From Acanthaster planci (Eukaryota > Echinodermata > Asteroidea > Valvatida > Acanthasteridae), in the NCBI RefSeq assembly GCF_001949145.1, contig NW_019091381.1:2776760-2840759 (forward strand): 64,000 nt of DNA, written 5' to 3'. Each line of letters begins with the position of its first letter. Within the stretch, counting starts at the first letter, position 1. The notes beneath the pieces are model-generated. The model did no database searches. It had not been told where the DNA came from and saw nothing but the letters and a program-made list of their open reading frames with translations. Both the position numbers and the translations under genes were made by a program. Shown here one piece after another: positions 41,556-55,650 of this stretch.

Positions 41556-41810
41556 GTAAGGTCACCACACCTTTCATCACAAACCCGTATCCCAAACGTT
41601 GCGAGATTTCACCGAAATAGGACAAATATAGGTTGCTAGAAATACCAGCGCACCAATGTTACAAATGTATCAGTTGTTTCTCCTTTAAAATCTTAGGCCC
41701 GTGTCAGTTGAAATTGCAAAGGCTGGGTTCACCTATTGGGATTATATCAGTGATTGTGTGCCAACAGGACTGTGTTGTATTTTATAAAGTGGCGCCATAA
41801 GTTTTTCGGT

Positions 41811-41975
41811 ATTTCGTGTACCAACCATCCGTCATAGTTTTGCGTGGTACCAACGTGTATCATGCTGACGTCATCGTTCACGCAAGTCATTCGGTGACGT
41901 CACAGGTTGTTTCGTGTTTTGTGTACCAACCACGCCCTCTAATTTTTCCACGGTAAACCAACATGTATACACGGT
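41811..41975. repeat. diverged tandem duplication (period 105) with two CRE sites
   Basis: GTGTACCAACCA occurs at 41816 and again at 41921. The sequences after each copy stay alignable for about 50 bases (...TTTTGCGTGGTACCAACGTG against TTTTTCCACGGTAAACCAAC). Two TGACGTCA octamers (41866-41873 and 41895-41902) lie 29 bases apart in and after the first copy. Confidence 0.5.
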
Positions 41976-42409
41976 ATACACAAAAGTCTTGCGGCGAACA
42001 GTTTTACAATCAGGAAAAGTGGGCAACAGCATTTGGATGTTTTAGGTACATGTACGTCCTATAGAGAAAAAGGATAAACAGAGTGGATTTCAAGAGTGCC
42101 CTTGGTATGTGGTTCTCGTAGCCACAAAAGGTTAAGTTGAAAAGATGTTAATAAGCAACGTCGTATGCATGTAGGCGTACCTTGTAACATGCGTGTGATA
42201 CCAGCCTCGAAAGCTCGGTCCACGGGACACCTCCCTTCGAGATTTGCTCATTTACCGGCCAACCGAACTCCCATTCCCCAGTGAACCATGACGGACGGGG
42301 GGGGGGGTGACTGCGTGACCGAATACTGAAGTTGGACAGAAATGGTCGCTCCATTTGCAACCATTCGCTCTGAAGTGCTCTGAACGTGCTTGGGCTGTAC
42401 TTTTCGGTG

Positions 42410-42570
42410 GTTCTTCCCTCGTGTCCAAGTTACAACCCTGGTGACCCCGGTTCGACTCCCGCTCGGTGCAGCTCGTGGAATTGGCCTTGTCTCATGCATG
42501 GGCTCCCATCAGAGCACAATAAGTTTCTGTCCCCATTTCACAATTCCCTCATTGAGGCAACCCAGGGTTT
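42410..42570 (+). repeat. tRNA-derived SINE-like sequence
   Basis: GGTTCGACTCC at 42449-42459 is an exact box B inside the T-arm-like GACCCCGGTTCGACTCCCGC. It is followed by a unique-looking body (GGGCTCCCATCAGAGCACAA) and then a short run resembling a SINE tail region. No good box A is seen, so the head is eroded or lost. Confidence 0.4.
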
Positions 42571-45500
42571 CGGGATTAGCCCCTAAGGTTTCTGAGCCTG
42601 CCGTCACTAATAATTGGGAAAAAACAATCGTGCGAGAAAAAAATTATTCAATTCGTTATCTCCATTTCCGACGTAGCATAAATCTCGTAATCCGGATTCA
42701 TCATAACACTGTCCAGCCCTCCAGTTCAGGTCTACGTGCTAGCTCTGTCGATTGTCAACTTCAGAAACTATTTAGAGACATAATACAAGTGGGTCTTACG
42801 TAATTTCTTGAACCAACATAATCTGCGCAGTCCCCCCCCCCATTCGAGAGACTTGAAATGCTATTTCCTGTGTCCCGCCATCATTGCCATTTACAGCCAA
42901 GGATTGGGGCTGCATCCCCCTTACAGATGGCCGACCAGGACCCACCACGGGTCGCCCTGCTGCCCCGCTGCTGTCTCATTATCGCGTCGCTGGTGACAGA
43001 ACTCAGCCTGTCGAGTTTCCCCCCAAATTGCGTAAGACGTTATCTGGGCCGAACCTCCTCTCCCACCGCTCGTCGAGAGTGTAATTAAGACAGATTTTGT
43101 TTAAAAGGAGATAAAAGGTGATGTTTTATGTCCAAAGCTGACGCGGTTGACAGCGAATTCGACCAAAAGATGGATGCGGTCAGTGCAGACAACGGGCAAA
43201 AATATCACTCAAGACTGTGTCAGCGCGCTTTTGACAAGTACCACGCGTGAAACCTACAGTGTCCGCACTGATGATTTTCCAGCAATCGGATGTGAGCCTT
43301 TTAAGGATGTTGCAGAACTGGTGGCCGCTTGTGGGGGGGCCTTGATCAATTGAAGTGATTCAAAATTAATTGAAGACCTGCGTCTGGTGTATATCAAAAT
43401 ACACGTACCGTGTTTTAAAAACACTTTATGATTTGACTGGTTTTATTTCACGTAAGATTGTTTTGTGTTCAAACATGTGTGGTACTAATATCTGGACATT
43501 TGCTGATCAGCAAATTCTATAATTATCTTTTAGATAAGTTAGCGGAAGTTAAGGGACCAAAATCAAACTGGGGTTAGTTTTGCACAGAACCACCACCATA
43601 ACACACTAAATCGAAATAAACAATAATTTTGACGAGCGAAAAATGCGTTTCACCCAGCTTCATTTACCAAGCCTTCTAGTCTTAAATCCGATTGAAAATA
43701 ATAATTGAAATCGACAAAAGACACATCCCCCGCTGGCAGGTTGACTTCACGTTTTTGTCCTGTCATTACCGAGCAGTCCGACGGTGTTACAGTATTTCCA
43801 ACTCTCTGGCGTCTGTGGACAACCGTATGGTCAATTGTGAATTCACCACAGGAAACCATGCGCGGTGGTGTGAAATAACGACAGAAATCGACTTCAAAAG
43901 AAGCAGGAAATTATAAATATGCGATTATAGATAGAGGGTACATCCATTACCAAGTCGCATGCACAGTCTGCGATTCACTGTTCAGCTCCCCGGGAGTCTC
44001 AGAACACCCATTTTGTCAGCGGCCTCAAAGCGAAGTGGGACGCCTGGTCGGAGATTTCAAAATACGTGTGTGTACCCACGTGTGTAACTTCAAAGCGGTT
44101 CAAAGCGTGTTAATGTCGCGTCTATTGCTAATATTAGGCTAATCGTGTCACTTCAGATGTGATGGAGGTTTCCATAATTACGGTCAACTTTATACATTGT
44201 GGTACCCGAATAGGTCTGGTGAAGTTCACACACTTTTATGTTTTTGTTTTCTTTTTCTGCACGGCGTTTTAATCATTGTTGTTTACAATATCAAAGACCA
44301 CGATGGAGACTACTGTCGGGGGGTCAGTCATTATTTTTCATCAGGCTTGTGCAAGGTGAAGTTTTTCTAGGTTGAACTTTATGCATGGCCAGCTTCACGA
44401 TTGTACTTTCCTAATATGTTCCCGGGCAACGTTATGTGTGTGTGTGTATACGCTCTTGTGACTTTTACGTACACTTCTGTTGCGTGTGTGGTGACTGTTT
44501 CAGTTTGGAAACTTGAACATTTTTTTAACGCAAGCTGAAGCTATAAATGCTGTTTAGTGATAATTCCGCTTCAGTAATGAGGAACTGCGTCATGTGGTGT
44601 TGGCGTATGCGATGTGCACGGTGATAGTCCCGCAGACATTCCGCTTGTTCCGAAACGGGCATCTGCTGGCACGAAACAGCCGTGGTGCATGCTGGCTTCC
44701 GTCTGTTCCTTGCTCCATGCTTCTGGGAACTACATCCAACTTCACCGATAAGGGCAGCCAAGCGTGAACGCTGGAACCAACAAGGGGGACAAATTGTGTA
44801 TCCTCGAGTAGGTTTCAATGAGGTGAAAAAGTTGCATAAGTATATCGAAATGATCACATCTACAGCATGAGCATTCCACTTCAGTCAACAAAAAAACATG
44901 TATCCCCGCCGGTTGATTTGGTCATGTGAAATTGTGAACTGTGCGTTCAAAATAGCAGCGTGTGAAAATAAACAGGCCGGCGAATATGTTATGAGCATGT
45001 GTACCGTCCCGGTACAAAGAACGCAATGTCGAAAGTCGTATACCTTTTTATCCGTTGTGATTTCATTTCAATGGACAAATGCCTCTGTCGTATAGACATG
45101 AAGTACCCGTGCTGAATTGTATAAATCACATTTTCGGCACTTTCTGTCCCTTTTTTTTTACTAAAACGGATTGTCGTGTCCCCCTACTCCTTTCCCCTCA
45201 GAGAAGATTAGTTCGTTTACATTTATAGAGTGTTTTTGTCTCTTGTTTGTTTGCCCTTATTGTAAATTACTTCAAATTGTGCTCGTGGTTTGAGCGTCTA
45301 TTGGTAGGCCGATTTAACTTAGTGAACCAGAAATTTGTAGTTATGCGTTTTAGTGTACGATGCCACCTGGCATGTTTCAGCTGCCGCTTTGCTCAGCTAA
45401 ATTAGACCTTTTTTGGTGTGGCTGGGTTCAAAGCATTCTGATCTTTTGCGACGAAGGTAAAACATCGGAAACACACTGGTTTTCTTTTGTTCTCGACCCG

Positions 45501-48500
45501 TACCGATGAAGACTACACGCCAGTGCCTACGAAAAGCTGGCCTACAAAATAACGAGGAAAATCAAGTAGTTTCACATTTTTTTCGACAAAAAAAGTCGAC
45601 AAATAGCAGGCCTTGAGCCACGGTGAGCAGACAGTGTGCCTGTACTTGTCTTTATGATCCTACCCATTGCTGGGTCACTGCAACGCCGAACGGATGTGTT
45701 ACCATTTAATGCGATTTTTTTGTAAGTTCTTAATTTTTTTTCCAGTGCTGAGCACAATAATTACATGGCACAAATGGGTCCATTTATTGTCGCCCGTTGT
45801 ATATGACCACCACACGTGCTTCGAGTTCGAGTCACATCGTCTGCTGGCCAGAGATAGAATTTGCAGTGTTGGAGAAAAATTGCGTTTCGATGTGCGTGCC
45901 CAGTCAGAATGTACGAATCCTTACATACCGGCACAGCTTCTGTATAAACTCTACGACGGAACACTTCGGTTTGAGACAAAAGGTCCATTACATGACTTTT
46001 ACAAGAAATTTGTACCTCGACGGAAGGGTCTGAGGGTGAAATGATGATATACGATCTGGCGGAGTTGAGGGTGTGCCGGTGGGGGGAAAATTGTGACGGA
46101 TCACGACGATTTGTGACCAAATTCGGCATTGACCCCCGCGCGCACTGCTCGCCCGCCTGACCCCCCATCGCGACCCCTGTCAAGTCCCTGGTCATATTTC
46201 GCCAATTTCAAAATAAGCAGAACACGGCTTTGTTTATTTACACGAGAGCCCGATTCCGAAGTGGGAGAATGTTTAAAGTTGATGTTTCCCCCCCCCTTCG
46301 GTTGTATGTTTCGGTCTGGCATGCTTCCGTCTTGCTTTCTTGCTTGCCTTCTTGCTTTCTTTTCATGACACATGCAGACTGTAATGCTGTGAACAAATAA
46401 TCAGTTTTATTTGGGGCTTTAAAGTTTATCTATATAAACTGGCAGATGATTGCTGAAATATTTTAAATGAAGCTACGGCTCTTTAATTCGGCTTATTGTG
46501 GAATAATTATGAAATGTGATTCTGCAATTTTTTTTTATCGGAGTAAAGGTTTAAAAGTAACACATCTGTTTCATTGAAAGCAGGAACAGTATTTTTTTTA
46601 CTTGAAAGTCACGAATTCATTTTTTTTTCAGACAACAATAATAGGCCTAAGTGACTTTCTCTCTGGAAAATGAGAACCGAACAAAATATGTGGCGAGTAT
46701 GTCATCCTCCCATCGTCCAAAAAGGCCCTTGCACATCTGAAAAATCGACTTGGGGACGGAAATAACCTTGGCAGCCGTCATCAAAAAGAAATAAAAGAGT
46801 GTATTATCTTTGTGAAGAGAGTATCAAAAGAGCTGGGAATGTGCATTCGCCCACGACGTTTGTATCAGATCCTCAACTGAAGACGAAGACTCGGGATTTT
46901 GTTATCATTGCTACAGCAATTTAATTGTATTTGCCTTGAATTCTCCCCTCGTTATAGTCCATTCCAGAGATCTCTTATTATTCTGCTCTCCCCGTCCTGT
47001 CAGAATATTGTCGAGGCAATCGCCGAAACACTGACAAAGAACTGATGTGATGAAGAGAGGGTGGACTGAAGAAATACCACGGGAGAGCTAAATGAACAAG
47101 ACCGTAGAAATGAGCTGAAATGAACACAAATGACTAATCAATGGCCATTCTTTTTGTACGTGTGTGTTGTGTGTTGTATGCCAATCTCCCCCCCCCCGCC
47201 TGTCGGATTACCGTTTTGAACCATGGGAATGATTATGTCAGCCTGCCAATGCGATCAGTCCATCTGGCCGTGAGATGAGCACCGGCGCACCGACAGTTAT
47301 GCGCCGCTGACAAAAGCCCCTGCCGGCCAAATCCTCCCGGTCTTTTATCCGGTGGGCCCGAAAAACGTTCACAAAACCCGTCCCCCTCTCTAAGTCCCCA
47401 TTGTCAGGCCATTCTTCGCCAGTGTCATCATTAGCAGGGCGTCAATACACTGTCACTAACCGACCCCTTCCAAGTCCTTTCAGGCCCCTACTGTCCCTTT
47501 GTGCCGTGTCCTCCCCCCACCAATAGCCCTAATAATCTCCGTACACGGACAATCTCCTTTATTTTCTCCTTTTGCCTCGTGCACCCGAGAAAGGAAAAAG
47601 TAAAAGATAACCAAATCTGGATCCTTGGGACATCCGGGCCACACGGCCGTTTTATCAACAGTTTCCCTTTTCTTGGAGACGGGATAATGGCTGTCGGTGG
47701 GGAAACCGAAGTCAACTTGTCGAAATTATTGTCCTTCAGTTCGTGGCCCCACGCGTTACAATGGCAATCTGGATCACCTCCTGGGGAGAGAAGGAAACTC
47801 ACACAAAAGAGCCTATATTCGTCTTTTCGTTGACACCATTGAAACTCTGTCCACGTGACTGTATGACGTGTGTCAGATTGGACCAATCATCGACGCCGGA
47901 AGGTGCCTTAAGCTATTTGATTTGTGATGTGCTGTGTTATGTCGTGGTGTGGTTTGGTTTGGTTTTGTATTCCGTTGTGTGTGTTTTGTTTTTAGTTTTT
48001 GCTCGGTTGTCTCGTTTCCACTAAATCTAGCCTGGCTTCTGTATTCAACGTAGCAGTTGCCGTTTATACCAACTGAAAAAAAAGCGCGGATGGTTCTGTA
48101 CCAGAGTGTTTGTCCGTCAACAATGTTCGGCTTCTGCTCGAAAAGAGAAAGACTTTTCTTCTTTGACACCTTCTGGCGTCAGGGAGCCTCAGTTTGATAA
48201 GTCGCCTTGTTTCGTCAGTCGCGCCATCCATGCCGATTATTTTTAAACTCTCGGTGCACTTTGCAGCGACGACATTCCATTGCATTCGGAAAGAGCCGTC
48301 AAACCTCGGCATTGTCTGCTGGAATACCGCGCTTGAAGATATGCCGCATCGCCCAGGAAGGCTTGGGAAAGTTTCACGATCTGTCTCGCTGTGGCCCAAG
48401 CATTACCAAAGTGTACCCCGTGTCTTTCTCTTGTTTTCTCAAAAATAGGTTTCCCGCTTGGGTTACTCCTCTCTCGTAAGCTGAAGAGGAGCTCAAAGGA

Positions 48501-51500
48501 AGCTCCTGATACCAGCTTTAATCACAGTTTTTATCAGCGGATGATTGATAAACCTTTGGAATGCTAGAAGTCGAATGTTAATCTAAACATGGTCGCTGCA
48601 TGATGTAAACGCATGCTTTACGTACGCCGTGGCCGTATATACATGTACATCTTCAAAATCATAACTTTTAATGGTGTCCAGATTGCTCGTGTGCATACAG
48701 GTAAACGAGTATGCCTCTTCGTCATTGTCCACAGATATTTATTGTCCATATCGATGACAATATTAACCATAGTACCTATTACTATACCCCTGCTTTAATA
48801 AGGTCATATTGGGTTGACAAACGTATATATTACCCCCGTAAACATACCAGTCACCCCAGAGATTATTTTGTCTGGTTGCGGACCCGGGCCCTTGCAACAA
48901 TGTCATTGTGTCCTTCGCCGTGCCAGCATGCCGTCCCCCAGTGTTTACCGTTCTCGTGAGGGCGCGGCTAGGGGGTCCGGTCCGCCTACCGCGCTCCCCC
49001 GCCGGTCCCCACCGGTGCCGCATAATTGGTTAATCGGTCCCACTTTACGGCAGGCTTCGCCACGAGTTGCCAATACCTCCGTCTGCTCTTGTTGGTAGGC
49101 CATTCCCAACCAATGTCTCTGAGACTTTGCTTGGAGTTTCCACTCGATATCGCTCAAGCATGAGCAGAGACGAAAGTGGTCGTGGTGTGTCGGCAGTAAA
49201 GCTATATGGAATTAATTAGTGGAGTACAGGCGTGGGGGTTTAGTTTTATGACTGGTGTATTTGGGGATTATTGTTCAAGGTTAGTCCACTTCATCAGATG
49301 AGAAAGTCCTCAATGGGGAAGATTGAGTCTGGGTACCAGATAGCTGATAGGTTATATGTGTTTCGAAAACACAAGTATCTAATGTCGCATTTTTTGTGTT
49401 TGCCCACCCAATAAGTACAATGGTGTATTACCCAAGGCAGTAAAAAGTTGATTTCAAATAATATTCCTTGTCGCACTGAAAAATGTGACACAAAACAGTC
49501 CACATGTACACGGACTTACTGTTATTTTGTGTCCACTCTGGCACTCTCCCGCGCAACTACGTCATTTCCGCAACAGCAGAGCTTGAATCTGATTGGCTCA
49601 TCAGCTTGGACCAGATTGTCTCCGGGTGCTGCACAACGCCATCTGCTGCTAGCTCCTGCCATCTCACACGGTATACTCAGAACACAGCGCATTGCCCGCC
49701 TCTGTCCTACTTACCGCTTCGTGCGTGCGGGCCCTTGCCTGTTTTCGATTAGTACCCCTTGGCGTTTCCCCCCCCCCCGAAAAAAACCAACCAAAAAAGG
49801 GGTCCGGAACACATGTGTAGAATTATGATCTTTCCTGTTAGTTGGCTTACGGTATTGTGGCATCCCATGCTACCATGGAGAAAAATCTGCTTTATCAAAA
49901 ACAGTTGACACTCTAGGCCTAGAACGAATATGAATTAATCGATCAAGATTGTTCGCAGGACGAGCCGTCCAAGAAGAGTACGTTATTCTTTCACTTAGAA
50001 CGAACTCGTATCAGAATTGTGTTATCGTCGAGACTGGCAATTTAAACCGTTAGAAATACTCCGGTGCATGGAGATTGCTCAAGAAAAGTTGGATAATGGG
50101 GTTACCGTGCGTCAAGTGAAGTTAAAATCCGTTTGTTTGAAAATTATCTTTGATATGTAACGATTCCTCTGTTTAATTCTTTCAAACAAATAGCCCAAAC
50201 TTTGTTATCTTTAGCAACGAGCAACGGTCCGCTTGTTGTCAAGAGTCCATCCCAGCCGCACGAACTGATGCCAAAGCGAAGGTATTTTTGAACCATCCGA
50301 TGGCAACTTTCTGTTTTAAATTGAGCCTCGGCTAAGAACTGAAATACCTGGAATTCTCCAGGCCTCGACAAAAATTGTTTTAAATAAAAGGACAGTGTTG
50401 ACGTCTGCGTAATATTCATCCATTTCCCCCTCTCGCTTGCTTACAATTTGCAAAGCCCCGGAACAACAACCCCACATCGTGTTTATTATCACATTTCTGC
50501 TGCTCCCCTGCGGGTTTTTTTTTTTTTTTGTCTGTTGTGAGCTGGGAGCTCAGAACGTTATCGGCTACTTAAAGCGCGGGGCTGTCGGCGCGCGGGTGTT
50601 TGGACGAAAAAAAGGTTGGCCGCCGTACTTCTCTGTCTTTCACTTGCCGTTCGCACGTGGCTTCCGGAGATCCCGCAGTGTTGAGCAAAGTGGTCTAATT
50701 TTTGCGTATATGTGTTACGTGCGTGTCCCACCTCTGCATCTTTTAGTCAGTGAGTATGAAGAGTCCAAGAAACAAACACTATCCAGACCAAAATTAATAA
50801 TCCAAAATCCCTTTGTTCCTTTCTTTCTTTCTTTTGCATTTTTGCCTCATTGTCACGCTCAGTTGACTCAAACCTTGGTACCGGAAAGTCAGATGGCCTG
50901 TAAAGTCCACGGCGATGCAACTGTCTCCTCGGGGAGGGTTGAAAAAGAGGATTGTTTATGTTAGGGTTGAAAAAAGCCCAGTCGGAACTGCCTTGCCAGC
51001 AAGTCCGTGCACCCTCACAGCGTGTGATCCTCAACCAAGCGCAGCATGCCCCGTGCCATCTTTATACTCCGGACTGTTGTGCACATGCGCGTCTGCAGAA
51101 CACATTTTTAAAATCTGTGCTCACCAAGTCTGTACATAGTGACTATAAAAAGATGTTTCCTTAACCATAAACGTGAGTCACGAAACGATATGAAAATGCA
51201 AGGTTCTTATTAAGCGCGTCTGAACTTCCGTGTCGACCCCGGCGTTTTCTCTCTGTCCTCGTCCAAAATGTTGTCCTCATTTCGAGGCATCGCTGCTTGT
51301 AGAGAAAGGCCAGCTCGAGTCATCCAAGCGAAACCTCAGACACAAGTGAAAATGAGGTCATCACATGCGACTGGTATCGAGGCAAAGATAAGTCCCCAAT
51401 GATCTGATGCGTTGTGGGCTATATAATATTAGTAACGGAAATTAAAAAAAAACTGGAAAAATGTCTTCGGAATGGAAAGGAATGTTAAGATTAGCAAAGC

Positions 51501-54290
51501 AGAATCCAACTATAAAGAGCACATGATTATGTGGGGTTTCGCGAGCTCGGTTATGACAAGAACCCGTGAAACTCATCTGCTGAGTTTTCAAAATATTTTT
51601 TTCTCAGCAGAACGAAACTCACAAAAATGCCACAACTGACCACGTGGGTCATCGCGAACCTGCACCCGTCGACATCATGGCATCATGTCAAAACCATCAC
51701 ACGTCTTGTGTTTGCAACAAAATGTGTTGTTAAACTACAAAGAAAAAGATGGACAGCTCAGCGTTTCGAGTGATAAAAAATTCAAAATCTTGGAATTTCT
51801 GAGGTACTATTTGGTTCTATGGCTCTGTGCTGGTCACAGCTTGGTTGTGTCCCCAACACCAGCTGACAGTTGTATCGTTATGATTAAAGGCCCTTGTAGT
51901 TTGTGGCCACTTTTAATTGACTGACGCCCGATAAGTTGTTTGAACGTCCGTGATTGGTTGACTCTGATCCGTCTCATCGTTGGTTTTTGACAAGCCGCGC
52001 CGCCATCGGCACGGTCTCGTGCGGTCTTGAAAAATACGAAGAGTTCATCATCAGATATCTCCCGATTATAGCTTTAAACAAAAGTATCGAACAGAAAAAG
52101 AAACGAGGCTCGTAAACACAGGATCATAAAAAATTGTAGTCGCCCTTTTTGGACGAACAGAGGAAATGCACACATTCCCACATGCTCGCGGGGCAAGAAA
52201 TTGTCAAGATGGAGTCGCAAGTGCACTTTTTTAGCCCTTACTCTTTCATTCTTCCTTCGACCTGAACCCTCCCTGGAAAAAAAAAAACATTTTACGACTT
52301 CAAATTGTCCCCAGGGCGCTGCTTGGAGTGTTTAATGTTATCGGTTCGCTCCCGTTAGTGTAAACAGAAGACTTGTTTTAATGCGCGCATTTCGGTATGT
52401 TTCGTACACCGGTTGACGAGAAGGACCGTCCCTCGGAAGAGGCACGTTCGCTCCGCAGAAGACTTGCGCCGAACGCCGCTGGCTTTCTGCGCTTTCGGAA
52501 GAGCGCACGTCGTAAATAACGTCCCCTTTTTAAAAACTCCGTTGTGTGTTTTATTGCTAGCACGTAATAAAAGCCAGTGTTACGTCGTTAACTACGCGTC
52601 CTACGGTTTGAGAGCATTTTTTTTTCGCACATAATCACAACAACGGGAGAACTGTATGTTGAACTCTCTTGCTCTTGGGTCATATTTTTTAATCTCAATT
52701 TCGAACTACGCATCGCTGGAAACATCTATCGCTCACATGTTGGTGTCCTGTATGCTACAGCCCCTCTTTAATTGTGAGCACCTATATCTGGTATTGTCTT
52801 AGTCCCTTATTTTCATCTGCTAGAATCCTGTGTTTACAATTTTGTTGAAGGTCCACATCTGTTGAGGGGCGTGTTTGCTTTGTGCATTTGCACACTTGGA
52901 ACTGAGTGGCGATATTACATTCCGCAAAACCAGATGTGAACTACCAAACTTTCTCAACCCCTAGTTTCCACCGGCGTATGGTAAAACAGGAAGACACGGG
53001 GAGAAGCTCCCTGTTCAGGCACCCCCCAAAACAGAAGTCCCCAACGTTTTGTTTACTGCTCCTCGCACGGATCACTGAGTGTTCAACTCCGGCGATGATC
53101 GGTCAAACGATGTGCCAGCGATGCGGATCACTCAACGGACCCGCGTCTCGGCACGGAGAGGGGAAAAAAACAGAGAAGACGACGAGGGGCCGGGGAGGCC
53201 CGCCGAGTGCTGTGCCCGGGACCCCAGCCGGTCCGACCGGCACCTCCGTTTGCCGTGTTGAAAAGCCAATCTTGTACACAAACTTCGCCGTCGAAGATCA
53301 ATATTTAGTCGAGTTAAAGACGAGAGAGAGGGCCCAGTGTTCGAAAAGGTGATTTATGAGGAAATGTCCCTTTTTCTTCAACGGTCACCTCTAGAAAGGA
53401 GAACAAAACTGTTATTGTAACATTCTTGAATATCCGATCAACCATGCACAATGGTCGTTTAGATATTGGTTCCAAAAGGCGTCTCTGTACGGGGATAAAA
53501 TCCCTTCTCTTAGACTTCTAAATATCCGTGGATTCGAATGCGTTTGAAGCAAAATATGGGACGGAGAGAACCCCCCCCCGCCTTTGTGTTGGTCATTGTT
53601 TGATCGGAATCTCAGGAATTCTTTACAGACTTCTATGGGGGTGTGTTAGGTAACAATAGTCTAGAGTGTGTATAGGAATTGGACAGGTAAGGGGGGTACC
53701 CCTCCGTCCCCTATCTTGCCTGGTTTATTCGAAAGTGGAAATGATAGAAAGACTCTGTGCGGGAAAACTGAGGGTACTGGGGCTTTTTGAGATGGGGGAC
53801 ATGACACCAGCTCTGAACCTTCTTTTTTTCTGACCTCGATCATTTTCTATTTCTAGACATTCTATTTCTCGAAATCAATTTTCTGAATAGTTCAACAGTA
53901 TGCTCGTGACACTGTTTAGAGAAAGTGACGAATGTTCGACATACTGCTGGAATCTTGTCTGTCAACCGGCGGTTCGGTCCGTTAGTGGCCACGAAGTCTT
54001 CGGCATCCCCAAAGAGTTTACATTTTTTTTTAAGAAATGCTTTGAAGTGACGTATAAACTATCTGCGTTCAGCCGCATGTTTATTTGATCTTAGATCAAC
54101 AATTAAAATATCAATAATCATGCTGGCTTTTCCCCGAGACGGCATTGCGGGGGGGGGGAGCACATATCCCGCAGAGCCCGATACCCTGCTGTAAAGTCTG
54201 CCGACTGAATCGTCGGGGCTGCTGCATTGCTCTTCACAACTGAGAGCCCTGTTGGGCATTTCGATGAAAAATACGAACCACGCTCCGGCC

Positions 54291-54508
54291 TGGTCCAATT
54301 TCATAGAGCTGCTCAAGTACAAAATTTGCTTAAGCGCGAGAAAATCTTGCTTGATAAATCAGGTAACCAGCCAAAACTCCTTGCGATGTGTATTGTTTGG
54401 GGGTTGCGTTTATCTGTCTTTTGCTTAGCTGGTAACCTTTGTTTTTTAAGCAAGGTTTTTTACGGTTAAGCAAATTTTGTGCTTAAGCAGCTCCATGAAA
54501 TTGGCCCA
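54291..54508. mobile_element. 218-bp palindromic MITE-like element, family A copy 1
   Basis: The left end TGGTCCAATTTCATAGAGCT and the right end AGCTCCATGAAATTGGCCCA are inverted repeats. They continue inward through GCTYAAG, ACAAAATTTGCTTAAGC and AAGCAAGATTTT-like sequence, meeting near GGTAACCAGCC and GCTGGTAACC. It has no ORF for a transposase. A diverged second copy lies at 59280-59453. I recall this repeat from starfish sequence, but could not check. Confidence 0.8.
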
Positions 54509-54584
54509 GTTGCATCAACTTCTAGGCGCGAGATAATTTCCTGCTAATGGTCCAGTCCTATCGATCCCGCTTATGGAATACATG

Positions 54585-54665
54585 GGTTGGATTCGAACCT
54601 GGTGTACAAAGATGAGAGAAGGGAAAAAATAACCCGGGCCATATTCTGCTCCGGCTACCCCACCA
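54585..54665 (-). repeat. weak tRNA-like SINE fragment
   Basis: On the minus strand, GGTTCGAATCC (complement of 54591-54601) is an exact box B. About 45 bases upstream in that orientation lies TAGCCGGAGCAG, a loose box A. No cloverleaf is evident. Confidence 0.3.
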
Positions 54666-55529
54666 CGGTGTTAATCCAAGATCGCAGCCCCGCCAGAGTT
54701 TCTACCCTAAGACAGCAGACTGAATTCAGTTAGAAAGCGGTGTTGATGTAACACGAGAGTATTCTGCAAACACTGGGTACTCAGTACAGAATTCACATGG
54801 TGTTGTTTAAACACCGCAGTTTTACGCTCCACACCATTCCAAAACCTGTCCTTTGGCCTATATTTGAGCGACAAACACCCCCTTCACAACCCGGCAACCC
54901 TCTCAAGAGCAAAGCCTCCGCGACTTGCCAAGTGACGACCCCGCCGACAGCCATCCATCCCTCATTCCATGTTGTCATGTTGCAGCATTGCTCTCTCCCG
55001 CCATATCGGAATACCCCGGGGCTTTGAAATTTCTGGCTGTATTTCTTGTCGGCGTTTTTTTTTCTACCCACCCGTGTGTGACGTGACCAGCGCGGCCGGC
55101 CGCGCCAGAGCGCGCGGTGCTTAAACGTCCGTATGCACTATTTTTTTGTCAAAAGCCCTCATAAATTAGCACCCGTCTGTACACCAGCAGAAAAACACGC
55201 TGTTATTAGCCGGCCCGCTCCATATGACATTGAGCAGAGAATCAGTTATTTGTGTAAAGAGAAAAGATCTGTAACTTCTTACATCTTTGCAAACTCGAAC
55301 CTGTCTCTTTGTCACACCTGTCGTGCGTGGACCAGTCTCTTTTTACTGATCACTTTCTCCTTGTTTTCCACAGCTCCATTTCTACGAAAGTCTGGTTGAC
55401 AGAATTCAGTTTGAAGTATAAAAGGCTAAACTATCGTCTATATTACGTGAGCCCCCTTTTTCCGCAAGTCTGTGAAGTTCAATTGGAGACTGAGAGAAGT
55501 GAAGTTGATGATAGCTGCAGCATTTCAGG

Positions 55530-55650
55530 TTTTTTTCACAGTATTGCGCATGCTCAGAACTATGCACGCATGCTCAGAACAGTGCGCATGCTCAGAACTG
55601 GTAAAAAAAACGGGGTATGTTTGCCGCCACCAAGCGTCTCAAAGTCTCTC
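55530..55650 (+). repeat. dispersed repeat with GCATGCTCAGAAC array, copy 1
   Basis: Three near-identical units of GCGCATGCTCAGAAC (55546, 55566, 55584; spacing 20 and 18) are followed by a GGTATGTTTGCCGCCACCAAG segment and a TCTCAAAGTCTC segment. The same arrangement occurs in reverse at about 62279-62395. GCGCATGC-type sequence resembles NRF1 sites. Confidence 0.75.

Noticed and set aside
45667-46044. 125-codon ORF with a protein-like C-terminal half
   Set aside because: No ATG at its start, no recognised domain, no acceptor site joined to a known frame.
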